Assembly (NCBI RefSeq): GCF_016765585.1
Contig: NZ_JAESWC010000018.1
Coordinates: 310,001 to 374,000, forward strand
From: Clostridium rhizosphaerae
Lineage (GTDB): Bacteria; Bacillota; Clostridia; Clostridiales; Clostridiaceae
Direction of reading: 5' to 3'
DNA: 64,000 nucleotides
The notes under the pieces were generated by a model. That model did no database searches. It was not told the origin of the DNA and saw nothing but the letters and a program-made list of their open reading frames with translations. Every line of letters begins with the position of its first letter. The first letter of the stretch is position 1. Made by a program: the position numbers and the translations under genes. Positions 8,911 through 16,017 of this stretch are shown here, piece by piece.

Positions 8911-9330
8911 TTGCTTAATATAGTTGTAATTGATGGTCAAGGCGGCGGACTTGGAAAATCAATAATTAGTAAATTAAGAACTGAGTTCTCTAATGAAATA
9001 AATATTACTTCTCTCGGAACAAATTCCCATGCCGCAAAAGCTATGCTAAAAGCTGGTGCTAACTCATCATATTTTGGTGATGAGTATATAACTAATTACA
9101 TAGATAAGAATGATATAAGCTGCTTGATTGCACCTATAGGTATTTTATGTACTGGTGGTTTAAATAATGAAGTTACACCTAACCTTTCAGAAGCTGTTTT
9201 TAAAAAGGAATGCACAAAATATATAATACCTTTAAGAAAACATGGCTTTTACATACCTGGAACCACAAGCTTAGAAATAAAAGATATACTTAATGAGATT
9301 ATTTACGATATAAAAAATGCCAAGAATTAA
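8911..9330 (+). CDS. DUF3842 family protein
   Basis: 139 residues. The N-terminus has a beta-strand followed by VIDGQGGGLGKSI, a glycine-rich loop like that of nucleotide-binding folds. The rest (GTNSHAAKAMLKAGAN, APIGILCTGGLNNEVTP) matches my memory of the DUF3842 family of Clostridia. Function unknown. It starts at TTG, with AAGGGGG 6-7 bases before it. Its 3' end overlaps that of the convergent permease gene by four bases inside a shared hairpin. Confidence 0.75.
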   Translation: MLNIVVIDGQGGGLGKSIISKLRTEFSNEINITSLGTNSHAAKAMLKAGANSSYFGDEYITNYIDKNDISCLIAPIGILCTGGLNNEVTPNLSEAVFKKECTKYIIPLRKHGFYIPGTTSLEIKDILNEIIYDIKNAKN

Positions 9331-9346
9331 TTTCTTGACATTTTTT
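9312..9346. terminator. Bidirectional terminator overlapping both stop codons
   Basis: A 15-position stem, AAAAAATGCCAAGAA / TTCTTGACATTTTTT, with one C-A mismatch. The stop codons of the DUF3842 gene (9328-9330) and the Ni/Co permease (9327-9329 on the minus strand) both lie in the loop. Confidence 0.8.
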
Positions 9347-10289
9347 TCACCAGCTTCAATAATAAAAATATTATTAGAATCCCTGCTGCTGCAGAGACTA
9401 CATATCCTAAAATTTCATTTACTCCTCGCAAATTGTAATCTGGCATAATTGCATTAAAATTAAAGCCATTTTGCATTCCTTTCGGTATAAATCCTAATAT
9501 GTCTTTTATTTCATCAGTGCCCCATTCTCCCCAAGCAGTTCCTGAAGCTAAAAGTCCTATGGGTGATAATAATACAAGTCCGATTATTAAATTATATATT
9601 GGTTTTAATTTTATTTTTTCACCTTCGTATATGCTGTCTGGAGAAACCTTCTTAATATAGCTGTATATTCCCAATGTTATAATTCCTTCTAATACTCCTA
9701 CTACTAATAAATGAGGTATCATCATAGCAGGTATAGATACTTTTAATCCATAAGGACAATATAATGGCAATCCAGCTGAGTCTTTAAAAAGCAAAGGTTG
9801 AATCCCAAACTCAATTGCAGCCGCTAAAGCCGCTAAATTAACACCTATATAGCTTGCTGCAAAAACTGCTGCAAGTTTACCTTTCTTACTATTAAATCTA
9901 TCACTTACATATTTATAAATCAAATATCCTGAAAACGGCATAATAAACGCCATATTGAAACAATTGGCTCCAAAAGCTAATATTCCCCCATCTCCAAAAA
10001 ATAAGGCTTGTATAAGCAATGCTGTAGTAATTGATATAGATGCTGCATAAGGACCTATCAGTATTGCCGCAAGTACGGCACCTACAGCATGTCCCGTAGT
10101 TCCTCCTGGCAGAGGTATATTAAACATCATAATTAAAAATGAAAATGCAGCACATACCCCAAGAAGAGGCAGCTTTTTTTTCTTAAAGTTTTTATTTACT
10201 TTAATTATTGATTTTTTCCAAGCTGGAATCATTGCGGCTCCTAAGACAGCGCAAGTTGATGGACTTAAAAAATTATCTGGTATATGCAT
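9327..10289 (-). CDS. ECF-type nickel/cobalt permease (CbiM/NikM with fused C-terminal CbiN/NikN-like part)
   Basis: 320 residues. It begins MHIPDNFLS, the hallmark of CbiM/NikM proteins, which bind the metal through the N-terminal amine, His2 and another His; His67 in GGTTGHAVGA fits that role in NikM. About six or seven membrane helices follow. The C-terminal 70 residues (after residue 250) hold an extracytoplasmic stretch and a last helix, resembling a fused PDGLE/NikN domain. No CbiQ (T component) or CbiO (ATPase) gene adjoins, so partners must be elsewhere. ATG after GGGGGAAG. A regulatory leader lies directly upstream. Confidence 0.87.
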   Translation of the reverse strand: MHIPDNFLSPSTCAVLGAAMIPAWKKSIIKVNKNFKKKKLPLLGVCAAFSFLIMMFNIPLPGGTTGHAVGAVLAAILIGPYAASISITTALLIQALFFGDGGILAFGANCFNMAFIMPFSGYLIYKYVSDRFNSKKGKLAAVFAASYIGVNLAALAAAIEFGIQPLLFKDSAGLPLYCPYGLKVSIPAMMIPHLLVVGVLEGIITLGIYSYIKKVSPDSIYEGEKIKLKPIYNLIIGLVLLSPIGLLASGTAWGEWGTDEIKDILGFIPKGMQNGFNFNAIMPDYNLRGVNEILGYVVSAAAGILIIFLLLKLVKKMSRN

Positions 10290-10316
10290 TTGTCTTCCCC
10301 CATTTTTAAAATAAAA

Positions 10317-10404
10317 AAGGTAGAGCTATTAAACTCTACCTTCGTGGTAAACAGTATAAAACACTTAATAAAACTATCACATCTTAATAAAACCTTCGTG
10401 GTTT
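10317..10404 (-). promoter_or_regulatory. Tandem-hairpin leader with intrinsic terminator (candidate antitermination switch)
   Basis: Reading the minus strand: hairpin 1 (10404-10390) is AAACC-ACGAA-GGTTT; hairpin 2 (10350-10336) is TTACC-ACGAA-GGTAG, with the same pentaloop and the same CC/GG closing pairs; then a terminator (10342-10317), AAGGTAGAG / CTCTACCTT followed by TTTTTTATTTT. The 3' side of hairpin 2 is the 5' side of the terminator stem, so only one can form. This is the layout of two-hairpin antitermination leaders (for example ANTAR targets). The loops are five bases, not the six with A1 and G4 known for ANTAR, so the ligand is open. Confidence 0.7.
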
Positions 10405-10504
10405 AATAAAATTATAACAATTTATATAAATATATTCAATATATATTAGTTATATCCTATTAAATATAAAAGCAATTACAAATATTTGATATTTCTATTT
10501 TCTA

Positions 10505-10915
10505 TTAATAGTTTTCTAAGGAAAACGCCCCAAATAAATATGTTATTCTTTCAATAATGCATTTACTTATTAAGCTTACTATGTCATTATAGTTTTTTAT
10601 TTTCACTAAATATTCTTCAAAGTTAGAACATATATTAACCTTATAAACCTTTGGCATACATTGGCTGGCTTTGAACTCCATAATTGGCAGTTGTTCCTTA
10701 ATGTGTCTATATATTTGTATTTCTGGTGCATAATTAAGCACTAAAGCACTTAATTTTTCTATCTCTTGTTTTATAGAATCTGTCAAGAATACATCACAAC
10801 ACTCTATATCAATAGAATATCCATATTCTTTATCTTCAAAGTTTTTGGTTCTGCTCTTAACAAATATTTTCACGATAGAAACTTCATCCGCTTCGGTATT
10901 ATAAAGGTGTCCCAT
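10505..10915 (-). CDS. Hypothetical protein, 136 residues
   Basis: Not recognised. It is soluble, slightly acidic and without signal peptide or membrane helix. It has five Cys, including a CC pair near residue 40 (IDIECCDVF), and alternates short strands and helices. The start ATG follows AAGAAGG at eight bases. It stands alone between the Ni/Co permease leader and a group of very small genes on the same strand. No terminator or partner gene points to a role. Codon use and a good ribosome site support it being real. Confidence 0.6.
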   Translation of the reverse strand: MGHLYNTEADEVSIVKIFVKSRTKNFEDKEYGYSIDIECCDVFLTDSIKQEIEKLSALVLNYAPEIQIYRHIKEQLPIMEFKASQCMPKVYKVNICSNFEEYLVKIKNYNDIVSLISKCIIERITYLFGAFSLENY

Positions 10916-11022
10916 GTATAAAACCTTCTTTCTAAAAACTTATACATAGATATTGTTTACAAATTATCGCTTTATATACCAATTAAGAAAAAATTTCTAA
11001 ATTATAGTAGATTTTTTATAAA

Positions 11023-11244
11023 TCATTTGGCTATTATTTTTCCATGAAAATTTGCAGTGTGTTCATCTTTTATTTTTTGATAATTATCAGCTTCCATAGT
11101 ATTTGGATTAATCTGCGTAAAATCTGTCACAGTATCAACTCCCATAGCAAATGTTCCTATATTTGCCGCTTGAGCTATGCCATTTTGAACAACAGCTTCA
11201 AAATTATTTAAATCATCTATTCTTGCATTTCTATCTTTATTCAT
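11023..11244 (-). CDS. Small hypothetical protein, 73 residues
   Basis: Not recognised. The ATG at 11244 is chosen because AGAGGTG lies directly before it; the longer frame from 11265 would overlap that site. The protein is polar and hydrophilic, with no membrane segment (ARIDDLNNFEAVVQNGIAQ, then TVTDFTQINPNTMEADNYQ). It lies 13 bases after the stop of the 53-residue gene at 11258-11419, so the two are probably co-transcribed. Small soluble pairs like this are common among clostridial sporulation genes, but nothing in the sequence proves that link. Confidence 0.5.
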   Translation of the reverse strand: MNKDRNARIDDLNNFEAVVQNGIAQAANIGTFAMGVDTVTDFTQINPNTMEADNYQKIKDEHTANFHGKIIAK

Positions 11245-11257
11245 TTTGCACCTCTTA

Positions 11258-11419
11258 TTAATCATTGTCCGGTTTGTAATTATAATTAGTAACTATTTGA
11301 GTCCCTATTCCCTCATCATTTCCATAATATATAGAATTAATTTCAACCTCATCTTTAGGATTCAAGCTTTTAAATTGACCTCTTTCAGCTGTTTTTCTGT
11401 TTTTATCATTATTTTTCAC
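11258..11419 (-). CDS. Small hypothetical protein, 53 residues
   Basis: Not recognised. It starts at GTG (11419), seven bases after GAAAGGAG; an in-frame ATG at 11440 lies before that ribosome site and is less likely. The protein is very polar and rich in Asn, Lys and Asp (NDKNRKTAERGQF, then a NYNYKPDND tail), with no hydrophobic segment. It is first in a two-gene unit with 11023-11244. A terminator hairpin at 11489-11504 separates it from the next gene upstream. Confidence 0.45.
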   Translation of the reverse strand: MKNNDKNRKTAERGQFKSLNPKDEVEINSIYYGNDEGIGTQIVTNYNYKPDND

Positions 11420-11488
11420 GATAACACTCCTTTCAACCATAGCTTATCCTTGAAATTCTGTATTATTCTCTTTTTTAGCTAAAAAAAA

Positions 11489-11504
11489 AGAGCTTATATG
11501 CTCT
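11489..11504 (-). terminator. Short terminator after the 51-codon gene
   Basis: On the minus strand AGAGC / GCTCT (5 bp, 6-base loop) is followed at once by a run of nine T. It lies about 40 bases after the stop codon at 11542. Confidence 0.6.
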
Positions 11505-11541
11505 CCTAAATTCTTAATAATTTACTATATAAAATATGTAC

Positions 11542-11697
11542 CTATGATGCTATTTTGTGATTATATGCGTCGATGTATATGTTTGTTGTACATAGCTCCT
11601 TTACGGTTGGGGAAATTCCCTGAACTTTAAAAAACATTACTAATTTCCTTAATTCCTTTGTATTCATTGCTATTCCTTTTAAGCTGCTGCTTATCAT
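11542..11697 (-). CDS. Small protein, 51 residues, with faint LexA N-terminal likeness; probable SOS-regulated gene
   Basis: The ATG at 11697 follows GAAGGAGATG at a good distance, and the frame closes with TAG at 11542. An internal ATG at codon 11 is an alternative start. The stretch ELRKLVMFFKVQGISPTVKEL looks like the first two helices of a LexA-type winged helix (where GYPPTVREI is usual), but the recognition helix and protease domain are absent. The promoter carries a GAAC-N4-GTTC box (11793-11804) overlapping its -35 region. It may be a small SOS-induced protein or the stump of a lexA-like gene. The gene call rests on the ribosome site, promoter and terminator rather than on homology. 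Confidence 0.5.
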   Translation of the reverse strand: MISSSLKGIAMNTKELRKLVMFFKVQGISPTVKELCTTNIYIDAYNHKIAS

Positions 11698-11766
11698 ATA
11701 AATACATCTCCTTCTCATAGGTTATATAAGATAATATTCCATATACAAAAAATCTATTACTAAAAT

Positions 11767-11804
11767 ATTATATAGAACTTTAAAGCAGTTCTGAACATTA
11801 GTTC
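11767..11804 (-). promoter_or_regulatory. Promoter with overlapping LexA-like operator
   Basis: On the minus strand a -10 TATAAT (11772-11767) lies 17 bases after a weak -35 TTCAGA (11795-11790). The perfect half-sites GAAC-ATTA-GTTC (11793-11804) overlap the -35, where a bound LexA would block polymerase. This matches the Firmicute LexA box core GAAC-N4-GTTC. The predicted transcript starts about 60 bases before the 51-codon gene. Confidence 0.6.
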
Positions 11805-11839
11805 GTATAACTTATTATATAATTATATTTTGAAAAAGT

Positions 11840-11851
11840 AAACATCTGTTC
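11840..11851. promoter_or_regulatory. Second, imperfect LexA-like box
   Basis: AAAC-ATCT-GTTC differs from GAAC-N4-GTTC at one position and is flanked by G on the GTTC side (GTTCG), as in the Bacillus consensus. Its centre is 47 bases from the first box. A lone GAAC half-site follows at 11873-11876. Confidence 0.4.
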
Positions 11852-11879
11852 GTGTATTTTTTTGAATTTGTCGAACGAA

Positions 11880-11920
11880 AAAACACTCCTAGGATTTTAT
11901 AAACATCCTAAGAGTGTTTT
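11880..11920 (-). terminator. Terminator after the 62-residue gene
   Basis: AAAACACTCCTAGGAT pairs with ATCCTAAGAGTGTTTT over 16 positions with one C-A mismatch and a 9-base loop. The minus strand continues with TTTCG. It separates the gene at 11965-12153 from the LexA-like region. Confidence 0.8.
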
Positions 11921-11964
11921 AGCGTATATTTTATTCTTTTCTAGTTACATGGTTATTAATTATG

Positions 11965-12153
11965 TTACAAGTTTTTTCTGTAGGCATCAACTGCCTGCTT
12001 TTCTTTCTCATTCTGCTTTGAAACATTTTTATTGGATTTAACTGCATATTCATAGTCCTTAGCTAAGTCATCCTTTGACTCTCCAGACATTTTTTCAGTC
12101 ATCCTGTCTAAGGATGCCCTCATCTCAGGAACTAAATTATCATTATCTGGCAT
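11965..12153 (-). CDS. Small hypothetical protein, 62 residues
   Basis: Not recognised. Highly charged and probably all helical, with Lys, Asp and Glu spread through it (MTEKMSGESKDDLAKDYEYA, then SKQNEKEKQAVDAYRKNL). It has no Cys, signal peptide or membrane segment. A strong AGAAGGAGG ribosome site lies 7 bases before the ATG, and a terminator follows the stop, so it should be expressed. Small charged helical proteins of this sort occur among clostridial spore or stress proteins, but I cannot assign a family. Confidence 0.6.
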   Translation of the reverse strand: MPDNDNLVPEMRASLDRMTEKMSGESKDDLAKDYEYAVKSNKNVSKQNEKEKQAVDAYRKNL

Positions 12154-12294
12154 TGTATTTCCTCCTTCTGCTTCTTAATTTTATCCTTATATGCCGCAAT
12201 AGTTTTATTCAAGTCTATCTTAACCACATTACTTCAACTTATTCTTTACGTTCCCAGCAGCAGCTTTTAAAAAATTTTGCTTCTAAATAGAAAA

Positions 12295-12332
12295 ACACTT
12301 CGGCATGTAACCTACTGTACATGCCAAAGTGT
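12295..12332 (-). terminator. Terminator of yebC
   Basis: On the minus strand ACACTTTGGCATGTA / TACATGCCGAAGTGT (15 positions, one G-T pair, 8-base loop) is followed by TTTTTC. It begins 13 bases after the yebC stop codon. Confidence 0.88.
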
Positions 12333-12345
12333 AGTGAATTTTATA

Positions 12346-13083
12346 TTATTCTTCAAAGCCCTCTGGGAACTCTGCATTGTGGTAAACATCCTGAACATCG
12401 TCATCTTCCTCAAGAGCATCAAGCATCTTTTGGATTTTAACAGCTGTTTCTTCATCTACAGCAGTGTACATATCAGGTATAAGTTTTATATCAGCTTCAA
12501 GGAATTCAATTCCGTTAGACTCTAATGCTTCTCTTACAGTGCCAAAGTCTTCTGGAGTTGTTGTAACAACAAATACTTCATCTTCTGAAGCAAAATCCTC
12601 TGCTCCAGCATCTAAAGCCATCATCATTACTTCATCTTCATCAAGTTCATCAGTTTTTTCTATAACTAATTCACCCTTCTTCTGGAACATGAAAGATACG
12701 CAGCCAGAAGATCCCATATTTCCGCCGTATTTAGTATAAGCATGTCTTACGTTTCCAGCAGAACGGTTTTTGTTATCTGTTACAACATTTACTATAACTG
12801 CAACCCCTCCTGGAGCATAACCTTCATAAACTATTTCTTCATAATTTACTCCAGCTAATTCTCCTGCCCCTTTCTTTATAGCTCTTGTTATAGTATCTTG
12901 AGGCATGTTGTTTGCTTTAGCTTTGGCTATAACATCACGAAGTTTAGCGTTTGTATCCGGGCTAGAACCATTCCTTGCTGCCATGATGAGCTCTTTACCT
13001 ATCTTTGTAAAGATTTTACCTCTTTTAGCATCAGCCTTACCTTTTTTAGCTTGTATGTTATGCCATTTTGAATGTCCTGACAT
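12346..13083 (-). CDS. yebC: YebC/PmpR-family protein (TACO1 family)
   Basis: 245 residues, the usual family length. It begins [11 protein letters not shown] and continues [15 protein letters not shown], the conserved N-terminal helical domain; [18 protein letters not shown]-type and acidic C-terminal segments follow. Family members have been described as DNA-binding regulators, and more recently as translation factors that help ribosomes at polyproline stretches. The start is the ATG at 13083 with AGGAGG 6 bases before it; a longer frame to 13155 lacks the family N-terminus. It has its own terminator. Confidence 0.93.
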   Translation of the reverse strand: MSGHSKWHNIQAKKGKADAKRGKIFTKIGKELIMAARNGSSPDTNAKLRDVIAKAKANNMPQDTITRAIKKGAGELAGVNYEEIVYEGYAPGGVAVIVNVVTDNKNRSAGNVRHAYTKYGGNMGSSGCVSFMFQKKGELVIEKTDELDEDEVMMMALDAGAEDFASEDEVFVVTTTPEDFGTVREALESNGIEFLEADIKLIPDMYTAVDEETAVKIQKMLDALEEDDDVQDVYHNAEFPEGFEE

Positions 13084-13213
13084 AAAATCTCCTCCTAATT
13101 TAACCGTATATATGTATTTATGGTTTTTATATTGTTTATTTATAAACAAATGCACACAACATTATACCATATAAATCAATAATGCCACAACTATGAAAAA
13201 CAATGTAAATTTC

Positions 13214-13861
13214 CTAACATTCCGCAAATAATCTGTTATTAAGCTTAAAGTAATATTCTTTTTCACTTTCAGTAAATATTGCTTTGCCTGAAGTGCTTTC
13301 AACTATGCTATTTTTAATTTTTTCAACATTTGAAATCTCACAGTAAAGCTTTACTACTACTTTATCAGTATAAGCAGTATCTTCAATATGCCAATAGTTT
13401 TGTCCACAAATATACTGAATTTTTCCCAGCTGATCATAATCAATAGTTATATATAAAGCACATCCTTTAACCTTCTCAACTATTCCTCCTTTTTTTATAG
13501 CTTCAGAAGCTCCTTTTGAATAAGCCCTGACAAGTCCCCCCGCTCCAAGCAGAGTTCCTCCAAAATATCTTGTTACAACTACAACTATATCTGTGATTGA
13601 ATTCTTTTTAACAACATCAAGTACAGGCACCCCTGCTGTGCCTTGTGGCTCTCCATCATCGCTGTATCTTTGAATGCCCATATTCTCTCCTATAATGTAA
13701 GCATATACATTATGAGTGGCTTCTCGATGTTTACTTCTAATTTCATTTATAAATTTCTTAGCTTCATCCTCATTATATATTCTCCTTACATTTCCAATAA
13801 AAATAGACTTTTTCTCTTCAAATTCACTGCTTGCTTCGTCTTTTATTGTAAGGTAAGCCAT
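13214..13861 (-). CDS. YigZ/IMPACT-family protein
   Basis: 215 residues. The N-terminal IMPACT (UPF0029) domain shows FIGNVRRIYNEDEAKKFI, the HREATHNVYAY segment and YSDDGEPQGTAGVPVLD. A DUF1949-like ferredoxin-fold domain occupies the last 70 residues. Members are linked to translation control or stress, but the biochemical role of the bacterial ones is not settled. The ATG follows AAAGGGGG. It begins 14 bases after the HEAT-repeat gene and probably shares its transcript. Confidence 0.9.
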   Translation of the reverse strand: MAYLTIKDEASSEFEEKKSIFIGNVRRIYNEDEAKKFINEIRSKHREATHNVYAYIIGENMGIQRYSDDGEPQGTAGVPVLDVVKKNSITDIVVVVTRYFGGTLLGAGGLVRAYSKGASEAIKKGGIVEKVKGCALYITIDYDQLGKIQYICGQNYWHIEDTAYTDKVVVKLYCEISNVEKIKNSIVESTSGKAIFTESEKEYYFKLNNRLFAEC

Positions 13862-13875
13862 TTTTCGTTCCCCCT

Positions 13876-14532
13876 TTATGCTTCAAAGGTTTTTATAAAT
13901 TCTTCTGCGGCATTTCTTAAATAATCTTTTTCACTGGATTTATAAATTTGTTTTATTTTTTCAAGTGCTCTTTCACTTTTTAATTTCAAAAGAGCCTTAA
14001 CCGCATACATAACAACTTGAGGATTTTCATCTTCTAATGCTCTTATAAGAGGTACTTCACAGGCTTTTTCTGAAAGTTTTCCCATAGCCGATACCGACAT
14101 TCTTCTTATATTTACATGTTTGTGAACAAGGGCTTTATTTAGTATATCTATAAAATTTGAAGCCTTTAACTCCCCAATTATCCATATAGCAGTTTCTTTA
14201 TGTTTTGAATTCATTTCTGAATACTTTTTTCTTATAAACTCCAAAAGTTTTGTTCTATTTTCATCATCAATGCCATAAAGCAAAGAAAGCTTATCCTGTT
14301 TACCTGCATTACATAAAGTCATAAATAATTCCTGTTCATTTTTACTTTTAGCCAAAAAACGATATTTAACTTTCCCTTCAATAATCTGCCTTTGAACTTC
14401 TTCCCTATCCATTTTTCTTATTCTGCATATAGCCTCTACAGTTTTTCCTTCTAATGATAAAAAATAAGTTATATCCTCTTCAGTAAGATTATCTAGTTCG
14501 TTCCAATTTATTTTTACTAAACCTCTATCCAA
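13876..14532 (-). CDS. HEAT-repeat domain protein
   Basis: 218 residues. The first 100 residues form a helical domain with no family I can name (NWNELDNLTEEDITYFLSLEG, then AICRIRKMDREEVQRQI). Residues about 105-215 are two to three HEAT-type helical repeats (IRRMSVSAMGKLSEKACEVPL, NPQVVMYAVKALLKLKS), which usually bind other proteins. It starts at TTG (14532), preceded by AAAGGTAG at eight bases, and sits 7 bases after the MocR-type gene, so it is probably translated from the same message. Function unknown. Confidence 0.75.
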   Translation of the reverse strand: MDRGLVKINWNELDNLTEEDITYFLSLEGKTVEAICRIRKMDREEVQRQIIEGKVKYRFLAKSKNEQELFMTLCNAGKQDKLSLLYGIDDENRTKLLEFIRKKYSEMNSKHKETAIWIIGELKASNFIDILNKALVHKHVNIRRMSVSAMGKLSEKACEVPLIRALEDENPQVVMYAVKALLKLKSERALEKIKQIYKSSEKDYLRNAAEEFIKTFEA

Positions 14533-14539
14533 TATATCA

Positions 14540-15949
14540 CTACCTTTTTAGCAGGTTGTTTATTATATTTAAACCTTTATATATTTCATTATTATCAACC
14601 TTTGAAAAACCTAATCTAAAAAATCTTTCTCCATCTTTAATATTTTTATAAAACAAAACTCCTGGTGTAAGAAGTACTTTATTTTCTCTGCATTCATAAA
14701 AAAGCTTAATGCTGTCTAAGTCAATTGAGTCAGAGAGCTTAATGTAAAAATTAAGACCTCCTCCTGGCAAATTAAATTCTACCTTTTGCTGAAAAATATT
14801 TTTAAGCTGCTCTTTCATAAAATTATATCTATCTTTATAAATTATATTTAAATGATTTATATATTCTTTCCAAAAACCCTTCTCTATATATAAATGAAGA
14901 GCTCGCTGCATAAGACTTGAGGTAGATATATCTGTATCAATTTTAGAATTTTGTATACTTTCTTTAAATCTTTCAGGGCAAATTAAATATCCTATTCTTA
15001 TCCCAGGCAAAAATATTTTTGAAAAACTCTTTATATAAATTACTCTGTCATTAACATCTAATGTTTTAAAACTCTTATATTCTATATTTGTATCATAAAT
15101 AAGTTCAGATAAATAGTCATCTTCAATTATATAAAAATCATACTCTTCAGCAATCCGTAATATTTCATTTTTTTTATCTATGCTGTAGGTTGCTCCAGTA
15201 GGGTTTTGAAAATAACTCATCAAATAAAAGCACTTTATTTTATTTTTCTTTAGAATTTTTTTAAAAACTTCAATATCAATACCATTCTCTTCTACTGGAA
15301 CTTCAAAAATATTAGCTCTTCTGCCCTTAAAAACTGAAAGTGCTCCACTGTAGGTAGGTTTTTCTACTATAACATTATCATTTACATTTATCATTGCTTT
15401 TGAAACAATATCAATACCCTGTTGAGCTCCAGATACTATTAAGATATTATCGTTATTCAAACTGCTTTCCCAAAAATACTTATTAATACTGTCTCTTAGT
15501 CCAATGTATCCAAGCATTTCCTGATACGCAAGCGCTTCTGCCCCATCCCTGTCTAATACTTCATTTAAGACTCCTTTAAAACTTGAAACAGGAAAAAAAT
15601 CACTGCAGGCATTTTCTCCAGTAAAATCTATATAATTTTTTGCTTCATCAGCAGACATCTTTTTAAAAATTTCCGAGTATTGCTTTTTAAAGTTCTTATT
15701 TATTTCCTTTTTTTTGGCGTACGTTCCACTTCCTATCTTTTGCACGGCACAACCTTCAGTCTGAAGCTTCTTATATGCATTAATAATTGTATCATTGTTC
15801 ACATTTAAAAGCTTGGAAAGCATTCTTATGGAAGGCAGCCTCTCTCCGTCATTAACTTCATTTATATCAATAAGCCTCTTTATATGCTTTGCAATTTGAA
15901 CATATTTAGGGATATCGCTTTCATATAGCTCTATTCTATATTTATCCAT
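14540..15949 (-). CDS. MocR/PdxR-type regulator (GntR DNA-binding domain fused to an aminotransferase fold)
   Basis: 469 residues. Residues 10-78 are a GntR winged helix (ERLPSIRMLSKLLNVNNDTI). The rest is a fold-type I aminotransferase with NPTG at about 249-252, DDY at 277-279 and the PLP lysine Lys311 in SFSKIFLPG. Members sense PLP or an amino-compound aldimine and control vitamin B6, GABA or amino-acid genes. The nearest genes downstream (HEAT, IMPACT) do not suggest a target; no divergent target gene adjoins. The start ATG lies after AAGGTGAACC. Confidence 0.88.
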   Translation of the reverse strand: MDKYRIELYESDIPKYVQIAKHIKRLIDINEVNDGERLPSIRMLSKLLNVNNDTIINAYKKLQTEGCAVQKIGSGTYAKKKEINKNFKKQYSEIFKKMSADEAKNYIDFTGENACSDFFPVSSFKGVLNEVLDRDGAEALAYQEMLGYIGLRDSINKYFWESSLNNDNILIVSGAQQGIDIVSKAMINVNDNVIVEKPTYSGALSVFKGRRANIFEVPVEENGIDIEVFKKILKKNKIKCFYLMSYFQNPTGATYSIDKKNEILRIAEEYDFYIIEDDYLSELIYDTNIEYKSFKTLDVNDRVIYIKSFSKIFLPGIRIGYLICPERFKESIQNSKIDTDISTSSLMQRALHLYIEKGFWKEYINHLNIIYKDRYNFMKEQLKNIFQQKVEFNLPGGGLNFYIKLSDSIDLDSIKLFYECRENKVLLTPGVLFYKNIKDGERFFRLGFSKVDNNEIYKGLNIINNLLKR

Positions 15950-15974
15950 GGTTCACCTTCAAAATAATAATTAA

Positions 15975-16008
15975 GCTACTGGAATAACCTTTTAGATTAT
16001 CCAGTAGC
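15975..16008 (-). terminator. Probable terminator after the nucleotidyltransferase gene
   Basis: GCTACTGG (15975-15982) pairs with CCAGTAGC (16001-16008), extended by TTAT/ATAA with a one-base bulge. The minus strand continues TTAATTATTATTTTG, a broken T run. It lies between the nucleotidyltransferase stop and the MocR-type start. Confidence 0.6.
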
Positions 16009-16017
16009 CCTGATATT

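Noticed and set aside
12132-12227. A 31-codon frame from GTG overlapping the start of the 62-residue gene (minus strand)
   Set aside because: The ribosome site is weak, and the frame runs through the ribosome site of the next gene and ends in a different frame inside it. Probably chance.
12464-12739. Ser-rich plus-strand frame inside yebC
   Set aside because: Antisense shadow of acidic yebC codons (GAA/GAT read as TTC/ATC and TCT).
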